From Neurospora tetrasperma FGSC 2508 (Eukaryota; Ascomycota; Sordariomycetes; Sordariales; Sordariaceae): a DNA stretch of 64,000 bases. Positions 24,903 to 36,457 of the stretch are shown here, piece by piece (position 1 is the stretch's first letter; each line of letters starts with the position of its first letter). Where the stretch lies: contig NW_009799100.1 in NCBI RefSeq assembly GCF_000213175.1, positions 3,297,762 through 3,361,761 of the forward strand. The letters run 5' to 3'. The notes below the pieces were generated by a model. That model searched no databases. It was given only the letters and a program-made list of their open reading frames with translations, and had not been told where the DNA came from. The position numbers were made by a program, and so were the translations under genes.

Positions 24903-26395
24903 ATGAGTTGCCTCGCTACCCGCTCTGTTTTGCCTCTTGGCCGCCGTCTCATCACTAGCCGCGCTCGCCTTAGTACCGCCGCGTTGGGCTCACTCGATAT
25001 TGGATCCGGCAATGGCATGTCCATGCCGCCTGGTTTCAATATCGACGTCGCTGGTCAGCCCAACAAGCAGCCAAGGATCCAATCATCGAGCAAGATCGCT
25101 ACCGTTGCCGACAAAATCCATGCTCGCGATGATTTGGGCAAGACCATGCCACCCAGTTTCAAGGCCCAAGTCGCCCACCTCGACACCTTTGAACTCCCAG
25201 AGAAGATCACGGGCTCTGCTAGCGACCGCGCACTTGGCAAGGCCATCATTGACACTTGGCGCTACGAGGGAATCATCCAAATCGCCCAGAGCGATCTGCA
25301 GAAGAAGCTATGGAACGACGCCAAGGCCGCCAGCAAGCGCTTCTTCCGGAAGCCTGCGGCCGAGAAGGCGGCTTGTGTTGACTCGCAGAGTTATGCCGGC
25401 TATATTGCATCCGGCGAGGAGGTGACGGACGGCATCGCTGACTACTCGGAGATTTTCACCATCACCAAGGATCTCGACCTGGAGGAGCCGCGCGTGCGGG
25501 CAAAGTGGCCCTGCCACGGCCCTTGTCCCTGGCCTGATGTGGAAATGAAGGAGCCCATGATGCGATACGTCGACAACCTAGGGCTTGAGGGCGAGAAGAT
25601 CCTCCAGTTGGCCGAGTTTGGTCTGGGTGTTGCTCCCGGTACACTCACACAGTACACGCGTGATGGTTGGCATCATACAAGGGTCCTTCGGTAAGTCGTC
25701 AAACATGATGACTTCTACTCCTGTCATGCCGCCCCAACCCTCCACTTCGGGAGAGGAGCGGGCCGTTTGCTGATCGTTTCACACGAGAAATTCATACGCT
25801 AATGCTTTGTTTTTACGTCAGTTTCCCACCCCGCAACGCTACCAATGGAAAGGGCAAGGAAGGCCGAGGCATCGGCTCGCACACGGACTACGGCCTTCTC
25901 GTCATCGCCGCCCAGGACGACGTTGGTGGTCTCTTCATCCGCCGCCCTCGGGACGACGAGAAGTTTGCAAACTGGCAGAAATCCGCCGCCGGCCATAAGG
26001 AGGACGCAGACGGGTGGTTCTACATCCCGCCCGTCGAAGGGGTGCACACAGTCATCCTTGGCGATATGATGCAGTACCTGACGAACAACTACCTGACTGC
26101 GACGCCGCACAAGGTGGGACTCAACACTCGCGAGCGTTTCGTTATTGCTTACTTCCATGAGCCTTCCTTCCAAGCTGTCATCAAGCCTATCAACGAGGGT
26201 TGCGGTGGCATGCGGACCGCCCCTGAGCAGACCGAGGAGGGCGTCCATTACGGCACCCATTTCACCAACATGTTCATGCGCAACTATCCAGATCGCATCA
26301 CTACCAAGAGGCTGTTGGCGGAAAACCGCTATGCGAAGCTGTCGAAGCCGGAATTGAGGACCATGGATGTCATGCCCGCGCCTCAGCTCGATTGA
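24903..26395 (+). CDS. efe: Ethylene-forming-enzyme-like 2-oxoglutarate/Fe(II) oxygenase with leader extension
   Basis: Two exons, 24903-25690 and 25822-26395, give 453 aa. The intron splits the codon between VLR and FPP. From about residue 105 to the end the protein follows the bacterial/Penicillium ethylene-forming enzyme (EFE) throughout, not just at the metal site. Shared stretches include ASGEEVT, RDGWHH-RVLRFPP, SHTDYGLLVIAAQDDVGGL, TPHKV-LNTRERF, AYFHEP, HFTNMFMR and YPDRITT. Iron ligands are His283, Asp285 and His359; Arg368 would hold 2-oxoglutarate. EFEs convert 2-oxoglutarate to ethylene and CO2 and also hydroxylate arginine, giving succinate. The first 100 residues are an extension; residues 1-31 have five Arg and no acidic residue, like a mitochondrial presequence. 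Whether this copy makes ethylene is inference; some fungal homologues may only oxidise arginine or another substrate. Confidence 0.92.
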
Positions 26396-29300
26396 AGATT
26401 GTCACATGTTCCTTTTCAGTTTCACAAGCCCCTTATTTTCTTCCGTTGTGTATACAAAAGCATTACCCGGGCGCTATGTGTTGAGATGAGGAGTTTTACG
26501 AAGAAAAGGCGGCTACAGCACTAAGCTTGATTTCTTTAATGTTCGACGATACCACTCTCCTAACGTTTGGCTACTTTTGCTTTATTTGCTTTCCTTGTTT
26601 CTTGATTATACGTAAACAACACCTTATACAGACACACAGACCAGACAGGGAAGAATGGACGAAAGCATCTTTTTTTTTTTTACACAAGCAAACGTCCGAA
26701 ACCACTACAGTAGACCTTTCACTCACTACTTTTCAAGATGTTTTGAGTTGCCTAGCGATAGGACAGCGACAAGTGGGCAAGGAAACAAGAGAATTCACTT
26801 CAGGAGGGCTATTTCCAAGGTGTTTACCTACCTTTTACTTATGCACTAGTTCCAATCCAATCGCACACAATACTACCTGGTAGTTACATCATGGTTTCCA
26901 CCCAGTGAAGATGATTTAAGCGTCAAATGAGAGAGGAAACTCTATGCCAGCTGATGAAAAAAGGAAAGGATATGAGCTACCTACAGTATTCAAGTCATCC
27001 TTCGCTCGGTACCACCGTAAGCACTATGTGACTGCCCCTGTCAATTTCTTGCCTAACCCGCTTCCAGACACAAGTACTTTGTAATCGGTGATCACCTACT
27101 GATTGATAAGACTGAACCCCTAGCAGAATCTTCGGCCCATGATCCGACACTTACACATACACACATAGGTAGATTGTGCTCGTTGAAATTTCATTGAGCG
27201 AGCTGAAGCAAAGACAAAGAACCGGAACATTTACTCAGGCTTCCAGTCAATTATCGTCTCAACCCTAATACAAGTACCGGCACAAAGGCCCTTTGACTTA
27301 CGTGCCGACGGCCAGTGGGCCAGTCAAAGCTGGAATCGGATGCTCACATGAGGAGTACTCGATAACTCCAAACCGTAATTTGTATTCCCTCTGATGAAAG
27401 TGCACCAAACTTGATTTTAGTGTCCAGCCCTGGTTATTGCTCGTCCCAGGACCCAGAGTGAAAGAAGGACAGAAGGACACAGCCGAGGACATACACTAGT
27501 AGGATGCAATAATGTCCAATAGTGTAACTTCATACGGGAGAAGAAATTGTCAACTCGACAATCACAACTTGACTCGGCAAAATGTCCGGAGCCCCGCTCT
27601 CTTCCGGTTATCATGAGTATCTTGAAAAAACAATCTGCTCGTACTTGTCCTTGTGTTTCCGTTGTGTTCATGTCCGTTAGTTTCACATGCTACTACAGAA
27701 TCATGATACCGGGCGGAGAGCGGACTAGAGGCTCCGGAAGAGTAGGGCGACACAATAGAAGAAAGCTGCCTCTACTTACCTTGACTAACCGGCAAATGGA
27801 AAGTGAATCCTCGTTGGTGTCACAACGTTGACGACGTCTGCCAGCGTTACATGTTCCACAACATCATTTTTGTCTCTCACACTGGCTTGTAGACTTACGG
27901 GCTTCAAATTGAATTGCAGTGGGTGGCTCGCACCTTCCTTTCCCAGAAATACTCGACTTGGACACAGGAAGTCGCCTTCACCTGCCTGCCACCTTGCCGC
28001 CGCCCTTGCCGCCGCCTGCCGCCTTCTCCTGCCCCCCGTCCGCCTCTTTTTTTTTTTTTTTTTTCCCCTTTCTTCCCTCGTCAGTTGAAAGATGTTGGAA
28101 AGTTGGACTAGGTTGCCTTGTCTAGGTAACAGTCACCGCCGCTCCGACCGGCCGCCCTGCCCTCCACCAGGCTACACAGCGGTGCCAGCGAGAACTCAGC
28201 ACCTCGCCGGTCGTTTTCCAGATATTGGCAGCCTTTTTGCGACTTAATCTGATAACTAAGACACGAAAGTAGATTCGAATGGTGATGCTGGCGATTAGAA
28301 AAAGAGGTGAGAGGCAAGTAGCTGGTGAGACATTCAGCGGTCAACTTCAACAACTAGCTGCGAACAGAAAGCAAAACCAAATCTTTTTTCTCTGTGTTTG
28401 GTCAGAGCGGGTAGTTACGTAGGTGGCTGTAAATCAGAGTCAAGCTCAAGCCTCTTTTGCGGGGAAGTCTAGCGGCTGCCCGTCTATCTGGGCCGTACTG
28501 TCTGACTGTCTAGAACAGGAACCAAAACATCGGGAAGGGGCTGCGGCCGTGTGAGCCGCTGAGCCGATGAGATCTCTTGGAACAGGCTGACAGTAAAGCA
28601 AGATCGATGAATCCGAGTCAAAAGGGTAGGTGCCTAGCCGTTCGGCATTCGGGTGATTCAACGGTTATTGCCGACAAACAATCTTGCTCCAGCATCTTGA
28701 CTGTCATTATTCGGCGCATCAGCCGTGGAGGTGACCATATCTGAACCAGCTCTAACGGCGATGCATACTGACGTCCCAGGACTTTCAGCTGTTGCCACTC
28801 AAGCGGTCAAATGAAGTAAAGGGGTAAGAGTGTCCGACGAGCGAGATGTCGGAGAAACTCGGAGTAGTTCGGGGAAGGGCAAATGGTGCCAAAGCGGTGG
28901 GAAGTCTATAATTTACCGCTTGGATGGTAAGTTAGGCAAGTATTTTCGTCTCGGTGTGGTGTACAATCATGTTGTAATCCTCTCGACACCCATAGACATT
29001 GCTCTACCATACTGTCGGTCTCAGTCCCAGAGCCTTCAAGCTGGGTCTGGTATATGTGCGGCCTAACCTGCACGCAGGCTCACACTACAGAAAGGCGGTA
29101 TGCCATTTCACGATAGGGCACTAAAGCCGTGACTGGGCATGCCTAGGCGCGAAGACGAGTATGAGTGTCAACCGGAAGTGATGCCGAGATGGTATGGGAG
29201 GTTCAACTGCAAGTTGCTGAAAAAGGAAATCTCGTATGGGCCTACCCCGGGTAGCTGTTGAGGGTAGGTTACTAGGTAAGAGGCGGTGATCTTCAGCTGC

Positions 29301-30445
29301 TGTGCTATACTGGCTGCTGGTCTGCTGTCCTCTCTGCCTGTCTATCCTTGCCACACACTGCTGTAAGTGTCAAACGCAGGCCGTAGATCAGAGTCCAGGA
29401 TGAAGTGGAAATGGCTGGCGATGACGGTGATGGGTTGGGGGAGTAATCATGATGACTTGGAGTCTATTAACGAGGGATATTGAAATAAGAAGAAGCATGG
29501 GGTTAGTCAGACTACCTCACTCTTGATGGTGTCATTGACGCTATGATAAACAAGACATCGGACGTAGACCTAATCAAAAATGTTTAAAAACTGCCTTCCG
29601 GAGTACGAAACTCCCGGCGGCTGTGGCAGCGTGACGGGGAGAAGTCACAAAAGACTGGGAGACTGCCACAAAGGATTCTCGTTTAGGACTTCATCTCCAT
29701 CGTTATCCTTGATGGGTGCAGTATCTGTACATTGGGCGCGGTTCATGATGATGTAGATCTTCTGGGAAAGAATATCATCTTCCGCCCGACAAGGGTAGCT
29801 GATCTAGTGGTAGTAATGGAGATCAATGCCGGTAACATCTTTGCATCGTGGTGATGGCTATTTTCATGAGTGGTGATGACCTCAGATGCGACGGATTGTC
29901 ATTAAACCCAACTCGGCAATTGGTGACAGTGACGGAGCCGAAGAAACGAGGGAATCCGGGCTGGCATTATGGAAGCGTAACCAAATCAAGTCCGAGGCCA
30001 CAATTGCAAATTTCCATGCAATTGAGGAAGGTACAATCAAGTTCCATATTTCGTCAATCCATTGTCGCCGTGCTTCCACTTCCTTCCTGCCACCGCAAAT
30101 GGAGGCTACAATCAGAAGTCCGGAAGGTGCGGACCGAACTCGGAACCTGTACTTGACACTCCGTCATCCCGCCCTCTCATTACCCCCGTTGCGACCGTCC
30201 TTGTCTAACTTTCCCTTGATTATTAACGTAGATGGAAATCCATCTTGCATCGGCAATTACAACAAACGCACTTGACGTCAAACTTTGATCCGAAAACCGC
30301 TGCATCGTTAGACACACTGCTTCGTCCAACCGAACCGGACAAGAATGCACCGACACATACAGATCATCTTCAAATCTAGAGGTACACAAATGATGGCCCT
30401 TGTCAATCTTTTACAGAAAATAAATAACATAAACCCAACCTGACT
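26396..30445. other. Long gene-poor intergenic region
   Basis: Four kb with no supported gene, lying between convergent 3' ends. It contains T11 (26670-26680) and a long pyrimidine tract with T18 (28047-28064). It shows no strong AT-richness or stop-codon saturation of the kind left by heavy repeat-induced point mutation, and I find no transposon ends or transposase fragments. Some ORFs of 80-130 codons are present but look random. Confidence 0.5.
27968..28082 (+). repeat. Polypyrimidine tract with T18 run
   Basis: The plus strand is nearly pure C and T over roughly 115 bases, starting with GCCGCC-type units and ending in T18 then CCCCTTTCTTCCCTC. It is a low-complexity tract of unknown role in a gene-poor region. 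Confidence 0.6.
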
Positions 30446-32373
30446 CTATTGGGATATCCTCTTTGCGTCATCAGATTCGCTGATCCCCATTTCCTCGTCC
30501 GCTGCTTTTCGTCCAGCTTCAGGTTGTGCTGACTGTTCGTTTCTCTTGACGTTGCCTGCAGGAATTTTCCCAATGATGCCCGAGCCTCGAAAGGCTATTA
30601 ACACGACAGCGAGCGAGCAGAGTCCCAACGCCATATGGAACCAGTTGGCGGCCCTAATACCGGCCAGAGATGCGTCTTCCCACTCTTTCATGTATCCGGC
30701 GTCTTCGACACTGACACCACGTTGTTGAGCCATTACTGCGGTTTGAATGGCTGTCGCAATAGCAAGCCCTACCGCGCGACCAATTTGCCCACAAGCGTTG
30801 ACAAGAGCGCCACCCAGAGCCTGATCGGCTTGTGGGAGCGAGTGGCTCGTGAATAGTATCAAACACGGCCATGCCGTGTCCGCGCCGATGACAGACAAAA
30901 TCATACCTATGAATGACCATGCCCAGTAGGATGTATGGGGAGGAATGGGTGCGGCGAAGAGAATGCAAGTGATGGCCACACAAGCGTTGCCAAATGCCAG
31001 CATCATGTAGGTCGGCACGCGGGAAAGCAACTGCGAAACGACAAAGGCACAAATCAGACCCATGACTCCGGTTGGCAGGAACCGAAGTGTTGTCTGGATC
31101 ACGGATTGGCCTTGATAATCCTGGTAGAAGTAGGTCGCAAACACCAACCATCCACTGAAGCTGCTGAAGAACAGACCCATGATCAGCATTGCCGCGCTGA
31201 AGCGCTTGCTGTGGAACATGGACACCTTCATGATCGGCGCCTGCTTGCCTGTCTTCTCGAGGTGTTGCTGCCAGAGCACAAAAACAACGACCAGAGCAAC
31301 AGCAACAACAATCAGAACCGGGACCCAAGGAGTCCTCCACCCGACTACATTGCCTTCGGTGAGCGCGAAGAGGAGGACAAGAAGGCCGGCTGTAATCAAG
31401 AACGCTCCAATCCAGTCCACGGATCCCTTAACAGATGCTCCATCTTGGTGTAGAGTATGCTTGGGTGGCGGGATCACGAAAATGGCTGCCACGGTGATGA
31501 TGGCCGCGAGGATGGCTATTACACCAAACACCCATTTCCATGACGCATACTCGGCAATGAGCCCAGCGACCAGATTGCCAAAGACGGCGCCGAGTGGCGC
31601 TCCAGCGGCTATCGTCGTTGGACAAGCTGTTAGTTTTTGTGCGACTGCAAACACGCGGCGGTGGAACATACCATAGCAACTAAAAGCATAGTTCTTTGCC
31701 TTCCCAGGCGGAAAGGTGGTTCCTAGAATACCAATGGCTGTTGGCACATTCGCCGCCGCCCCCTTTCCCGCAAGGTATGTCAGTTTGTGTTCATGTTTTC
31801 ATGAAAAGTCGCATGCCAAACATACCAAGCCTTGCAGACCTCGAAAAAGATCGAACGCGATCTCGTTTGGCAAAAACGGATTGATGACGGTAGTGATGGC
31901 TACCCAAGCAGAACCCCAGATGAAGATCTTGCGTTTGCCGTAGATGTCGGCAATGCGGCCCCAAAGCAGAAGGAAGCAGCCAAATGCAAGATTATACGCA
32001 GATACCACCCACTGCAGCCGAGAATCTGGTATGTCCAAGTGCCGTCCGATTGTTGGCAGGACAATGACCACTGCTTGGCCAGATACAGTCTGCGAAGATG
32101 GTCATTACCAAAAACAACACAAGAAATCTCCAGGGCAACTCGACTACTTACGTTCAGAAAACTAGCTCCCGCAACCGTTGCCACGAGGGCAATGCATCGT
32201 GCCTTCGAAAAGGGAAGAGCTGGTGGCTGGTCTTGTACGATCTCATCGACAGTCCCAGCGTCATCGCTCGTGATGGACTCATCCGAAGTCGGCTTGCTGC
32301 AAGGTACCGCCTCCCTTTTCTCCTCTCCCCAAACTCCGTTTCTCTCCGGGGCGGTTTCGATCGACCTTGCCAT
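30446..32373 (-). CDS. Major facilitator superfamily transporter, DHA2-type (14 TM)
   Basis: Four exons (32152-32373, 31826-32089, 31672-31762, 30446-31608) give 579 aa. I count 14 hydrophobic membrane segments after a soluble N-terminal tail of about 55 residues. The motif A loop GRIADIYGKRK follows TM2, and a motif C-like AGAPLGAVFGN marks TM5, the antiporter signature. This fits the drug:proton antiporter-2 group, whose members export drugs, toxins or metabolites, or move amino acids. The substrate cannot be read from sequence. Short introns fall within or beside the first five membrane segments. It stands alone: no biosynthetic enzyme lies within 4 kb on either side, the nearest being the ethylene-forming-enzyme homologue. 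Confidence 0.9.
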
Positions 32374-33197
32374 TTTTGCTGTTATATTTGTTAATATTGA
32401 CAATGGAACAGACACCCTCAAAGCGATTAGCGGGTAGAACATGGGAAGTCATGGAAATAAGCATAAAATAATCCCCCGGACTTTCGACGGACAGTGGAAA
32501 CGAATATACAGTAAGAAGGACCATTTCTTATCTAATCGGTCCTACTTAATAAGGTTAACCACATCAACTTGCCGCATAGTCATTGGTTCGCTTCCGGAAA
32601 GTCTTGACCGGTTGGGGTAAAAGCTTTCATGGGAAGGATGCGGGAAAGCTTCCCGCCACCGGTGATGTGGTGCCGGAGACCGGCAAGCGGGGGAATGTTG
32701 AGCGAACACTCAATGATGGGCTACGGCGTTGCCGCATCGGGACCGCTTCAATTGCCGACATTTCTAGCGTGGCTTGCGTGACGAGCTGTCGCGTGCCACG
32801 ACGCCCAAGTTTGCTCGGGGAAACGTGGAGCCTGCCTGTTATCTTCTTTGTTTTCTCCCAGCAGTCATCATGATTTGGGGAAGAACCAAAGTTGATATGA
32901 GGGAGTCACTGTATAACTTTCTAGAGGATGACTCTCTCTTTCCCACGGAAATCCTTGGCAGGGCATGCCAAGCCGTGACGACAACCTTGATGGACTCATC
33001 ACGCGGTGAATTGCTGTTTTGTCCAAACAAATATGCCGGAAATTTTTTGTGATTCAGGTACGTTGGACACTGTCGATCAAAGGGGGGTGTTTCAAGTATG
33101 GCTCAGTGTTGGGCATGTGAAAGTCAACTGCCTGGGAAACCGTGTACGAGAAACATCCTTCAGAGACGACAACACAACGAAACGTGGGGTATCCATC

Positions 33198-33216
33198 TTT
33201 TTTTTTTTTTTTTTTT
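33198..33216 (+). repeat. T19 homopolymer
   Basis: Nineteen consecutive T on the plus strand in intergenic DNA, the longest homopolymer in the window. Confidence 0.85.
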
Positions 33217-35294
33217 CGGCCGATAAGCTCACTGGGGGTTACCTTCGTCGACGTGTAAGTTTAACTGTCCTTCTCCATCTAGTTCTATGGCATAAAGTCG
33301 CAAGGTTGATATTGGACAAGTTTTTCAGCCGACATGAGTATTTTATCGTGGTTGGTACTTCATCATTCCAATTGGCAAGATGACATAAACATCGTTGGTC
33401 CTGATTTCATCAAACCTACGGCATGCTCCCACCCGTTGTATACGTATCTGATGGCCGAGCACTAATTAATCTTTCTTCGAGGAGTGTTATGTGATCTTCA
33501 CCTCTGCCTTTGTCACTTTCGATCGATGCTCCATGAAGCGGATCCAGGAAGCAATTACTACCGTGAAGGAAGTCATTTCGGTAAAGTGTCATGCTCTTCC
33601 TCTCTCGACTTCTCTGCGTACTTTTTGACTCAATGAGTTCATTCTTTTCATTCCTTTACCTTGTATTTTACCTTAACTGTCAGCAAAGATCCTTCAATTT
33701 GCTGTTCTGAAGCCCGTTGTGACTGGAATGGAGTCAGTGGATGACACCCACAAATGAAATCTAGAGTCAACCCTAGTCAGGTCGAACTGGAGAGTCACTC
33801 ACAAACTAAGGGGCAGAACTGTTGTCATAGAACAAGCAAACTTCGATCTAAGGAGCAGATGAGTAAGAAGGAAGAGTCTTCCGCAAAAAGTATAAAGAAG
33901 CGTAACCGTCCTTTGTGTCTGCAGATTCCTTTAACATCCAGCCATATTTATTGAGTAGAGCTTGACCAGCAATAGGAAGGACCTTACGCATAACACAACG
34001 ACAAAATATGACATTAGTAACGGTACATTTGTTTATTATTTCTTCCCCGCGCTTTTCTAGGAGGATTTTGAGTGTTGTCGGCTCTCATGAGAAGAACGAT
34101 GGAAATCTCTTAAGAACATATCCTCTAGCTACTGAGAAGTTCGGAACCCTTACCTAACAATATTGCCGTCCTTCCTCCTTTTTGACGATCAAGACGGTAC
34201 TCTAGTAGTTAGTTGCGTACTGAGTTTGCATACAGTTGTTCTTGCTAATACTTGGTCTTCTTTTGCAGACATTCCATTATAACTCTGCATCTTCACAGCA
34301 AACGGCGAATTCTGCATCAAGTTACTCACTTGAATCGTTCGTCAAGGCTGTTCCGCGTGAGCCGACAATGCGACGAAAAATACATGGCCCGCAACGTTAA
34401 TTTCAAGACAAACAGTACCAAGTCCCTCGCTTGTGTTGGAAAGGCGACACCATCCCAGACCTCTAGGGAGGTTGTCAACAATAATTGTCGTTGTATTACA
34501 GAATGCATCATCAATGAAGATAACCAGTGGATTAGGGACGAGTCTGATCATATACTAGGCTGTCTTACCAAGTCACACACAGTCTGGACTTCATTGAATC
34601 CCCAGTAATCTGATGTAGACAGCTGCTCCGATTAAGACGAGCCCACTTTCTATGATGGACGCACTCTTCATGATCAGCCTGGTGTTTATAGCAACCCGGT
34701 ATTTATTAGTAACCCGACTGGCTTAACACCGGAACCAACACATCATTCACATCGGCAAGCGACAAAAGCGGCTACTCTTGTTGAATGACCACGGTGAAAG
34801 CCGGGGGAAGAGGACCTCAACACAAGGTTGGAAAACTGGAGGCTATAGGGTTGTCTTCAGAAACCCTTTCGATGACACAGTTCGGTTTGTGTCTCGATAT
34901 AACAGCCCTGGTTGACGGCTTCTTAGGTGCAAGTTTGTTAGCGCATGGATCTCTTATTGTGTTCAACTTTTCTCGGTAGTCGTTCCTTCCATATAATGAA
35001 CGTAATAGCGAGAACCAGAGCAAAATGACCACTGAGGTTACGTTAAACAGGTGGCCAGACTACCTCCATTTCTAAGCAACTTCGACTGAGATTTGTGCAG
35101 ACCAAGGCTTCCCAGCAAGAGCGACCAAGAGCCACCAGACAGCCGAGCAGCCGCTTAAAATCTACATTGGTAGCAGGACTACCTAGCAAGGATAAACCGT
35201 GCCAGCTTCATGTCCTACAGAAGTTGTATTGCCTTTAGATGGTACTGAACATCAACTTAACAAAATGGAAGAATGGTTATGCCCTTTTCACTTG

Positions 35295-35540
35295 CTAGCC
35301 CCCTTCGAGCCTTGAATGTCGAGTCGAGAGCAAGCGCAGATTGGACTCGACATCCACATCCATGGTAGGAGAGATGGGATTCGCAATACCCTCCAACAAG
35401 GTATACGGAGAGCAAAACGCCGGCGGGCTGGGCTGAGGCAGGGGCAGAAGAGCTGTTAAGGTCCGGGGATCTTCGTACGCGCTACGGATTTCACTCACGA
35501 CGAGAAGAAGATACCAAACGAACATTTCAGGTTTTGTCAT
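35295..35540 (-). CDS. Possible small secreted protein, unrecognised
   Basis: An 81-codon ORF on the minus strand starting from an ATG in a strong fungal context (GTCAAGATGAC). The first 21 residues (core EMFVWYLLLVVSEIRSA) resemble a signal peptide. The remainder is Pro- and Leu-rich with one Cys, so it is not a typical cysteine-rich effector. No family is recognised, and an isolated ORF of this size can arise by chance. It might also be the first exon of a spliced gene. Confidence 0.22.
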   Translation of the reverse strand: MTKPEMFVWYLLLVVSEIRSAYEDPRTLTALLPLPQPSPPAFCSPYTLLEGIANPISPTMDVDVESNLRLLSTRHSRLEGG

Positions 35541-35678
35541 CTTGACCTACTGGACAGCTTCAATGAAAAATAGCCCTTCACGCGTCCTTTTGAGAAGATT
35601 TCATCTTTCATCACAACTTTCCCACTGCTCTTTCCAACATTTTCGTTCGTGTGAACGCCACCAAGTGGCCTTCACCAC

Positions 35679-35908
35679 GTCCAAGAATGTTCTTTGCCCT
35701 TCTGAAGGGCAGGAACTCCACCAAGAATTCCAAAAAAGAACAATTCACTGCCATGAATGAGCATCAAAAGCTCTCGTCCCATCCGTTTTCGATGTCCAAG
35801 AAATTCTTTGGCCTTCTGAGCGACTGGAACTCCACCAAGAATTTCAGAAAACTACAATTCACTATCCAGAATGGGCACCAAGAGCTTTCATCCCATGCCT
35901 ATACCATT
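35679..35908 (+). repeat. Tandem duplication of a 114-115 bp unit
   Basis: Copy 1 begins at 35679 and copy 2 at 35794 with the shared start GTCCAAGAA. Shared anchors are GGAACTCCACCAAGAATT, ACAATTCACT, CAGAATG/ATGAATG, and TCCCATCC/TCCCATGCC. By eye they agree at roughly three quarters of positions. The spacing is 114 nt through most of the unit, so the reading frame is kept. A weaker trace of a third unit may precede 35679. Confidence 0.7.
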
Positions 35909-36145
35909 CACGATACGCCCATTTGGTTCTCGCATTCACCTGTCGATTTTGAAATGTGGGAACCATGGAATTCGAGTATAAAAAATCCCCCAGGGTCAGC
36001 AATTCTCTTCCTCTTTTTTTGCTGCTTTAACATGACCAGCCTTGGGACATCAAGTTGCCTGCAAGTTGTCAACTTGAAACTCCTAACGACGGATCTTGTG
36101 AGCCTTGACAACAGAGCGACATCCGGAATAAACGAAGAAAATTGA
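35687..36145 (+). CDS. Candidate orphan protein containing two 38-residue repeats
   Basis: This frame is open for 152 codons from an ATG at 35687 and contains both copies of the tandem unit in the same frame. The repeat reads roughly FF-LL---NSTKN--K-QFT--N-HQ-LSSH at each copy. The C-terminal part is unique, with a hydrophobic stretch (ILFLFFCCFNM). I recognise no family. Support is limited to frame conservation across the duplication; there is no clear promoter or splice evidence, and the ORF could be fortuitous or part of a decayed gene. Confidence 0.25.
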   Translation: MFFALLKGRNSTKNSKKEQFTAMNEHQKLSSHPFSMSKKFFGLLSDWNSTKNFRKLQFTIQNGHQELSSHAYTIHDTPIWFSHSPVDFEMWEPWNSSIKNPPGSAILFLFFCCFNMTSLGTSSCLQVVNLKLLTTDLVSLDNRATSGINEEN

Positions 36146-36457
36146 TCTCCTCTGCATTCAGCAGCATCCAGAGGAACATTCTTGCACCTTTCGATTCCAG
36201 CTCAGGACGCTCGTCGTCTTCGATATCACGTCTCAGGACGTGTTACGATCTTCTTGCTTTCGAAATTCACACTGAGCAGAGAGAATACCAGGTTCACTTG
36301 GGAACATAGTAAGTTATCAATTCTCTTCCCTATGGGGCTTGTGCGATAGTACTCTTGTTCGAGCGAGGCTCTTGTTCATGAATTAAGGCTAATTGACAGA
36401 CTTGCTCGACAGAAAGCCATATCGAAGCCACATCAACGTTATATACCACCTATCGAC

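Larger units (their letters stand above)
32374..35678. other. Long gene-poor intergenic region
   Basis: 3.3 kb with only weak candidates. It contains T19 at 33198-33216 and AT-rich stretches around 33990-34260. A minus-strand ORF at 35295-35540 with a signal-like start is listed separately. I see no RNA gene or mobile element. Confidence 0.5.

Noticed and set aside
26396-30445. A decayed transposon or RIP-mutated repeat
   Set aside because: Base composition is only mildly AT-rich, and no terminal repeats, target-site duplications or transposase/polymerase fragments are visible.
24903-32373. A mini metabolite cluster of the EFE homologue plus the MFS transporter
   Set aside because: The genes are 4 kb apart, convergent, and no other biosynthetic enzyme is present; co-function is unsupported.
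34252-34608. 118-codon plus-strand ORF in gene-poor DNA
   Set aside because: Composition looks random, with no clear start context and no domain.
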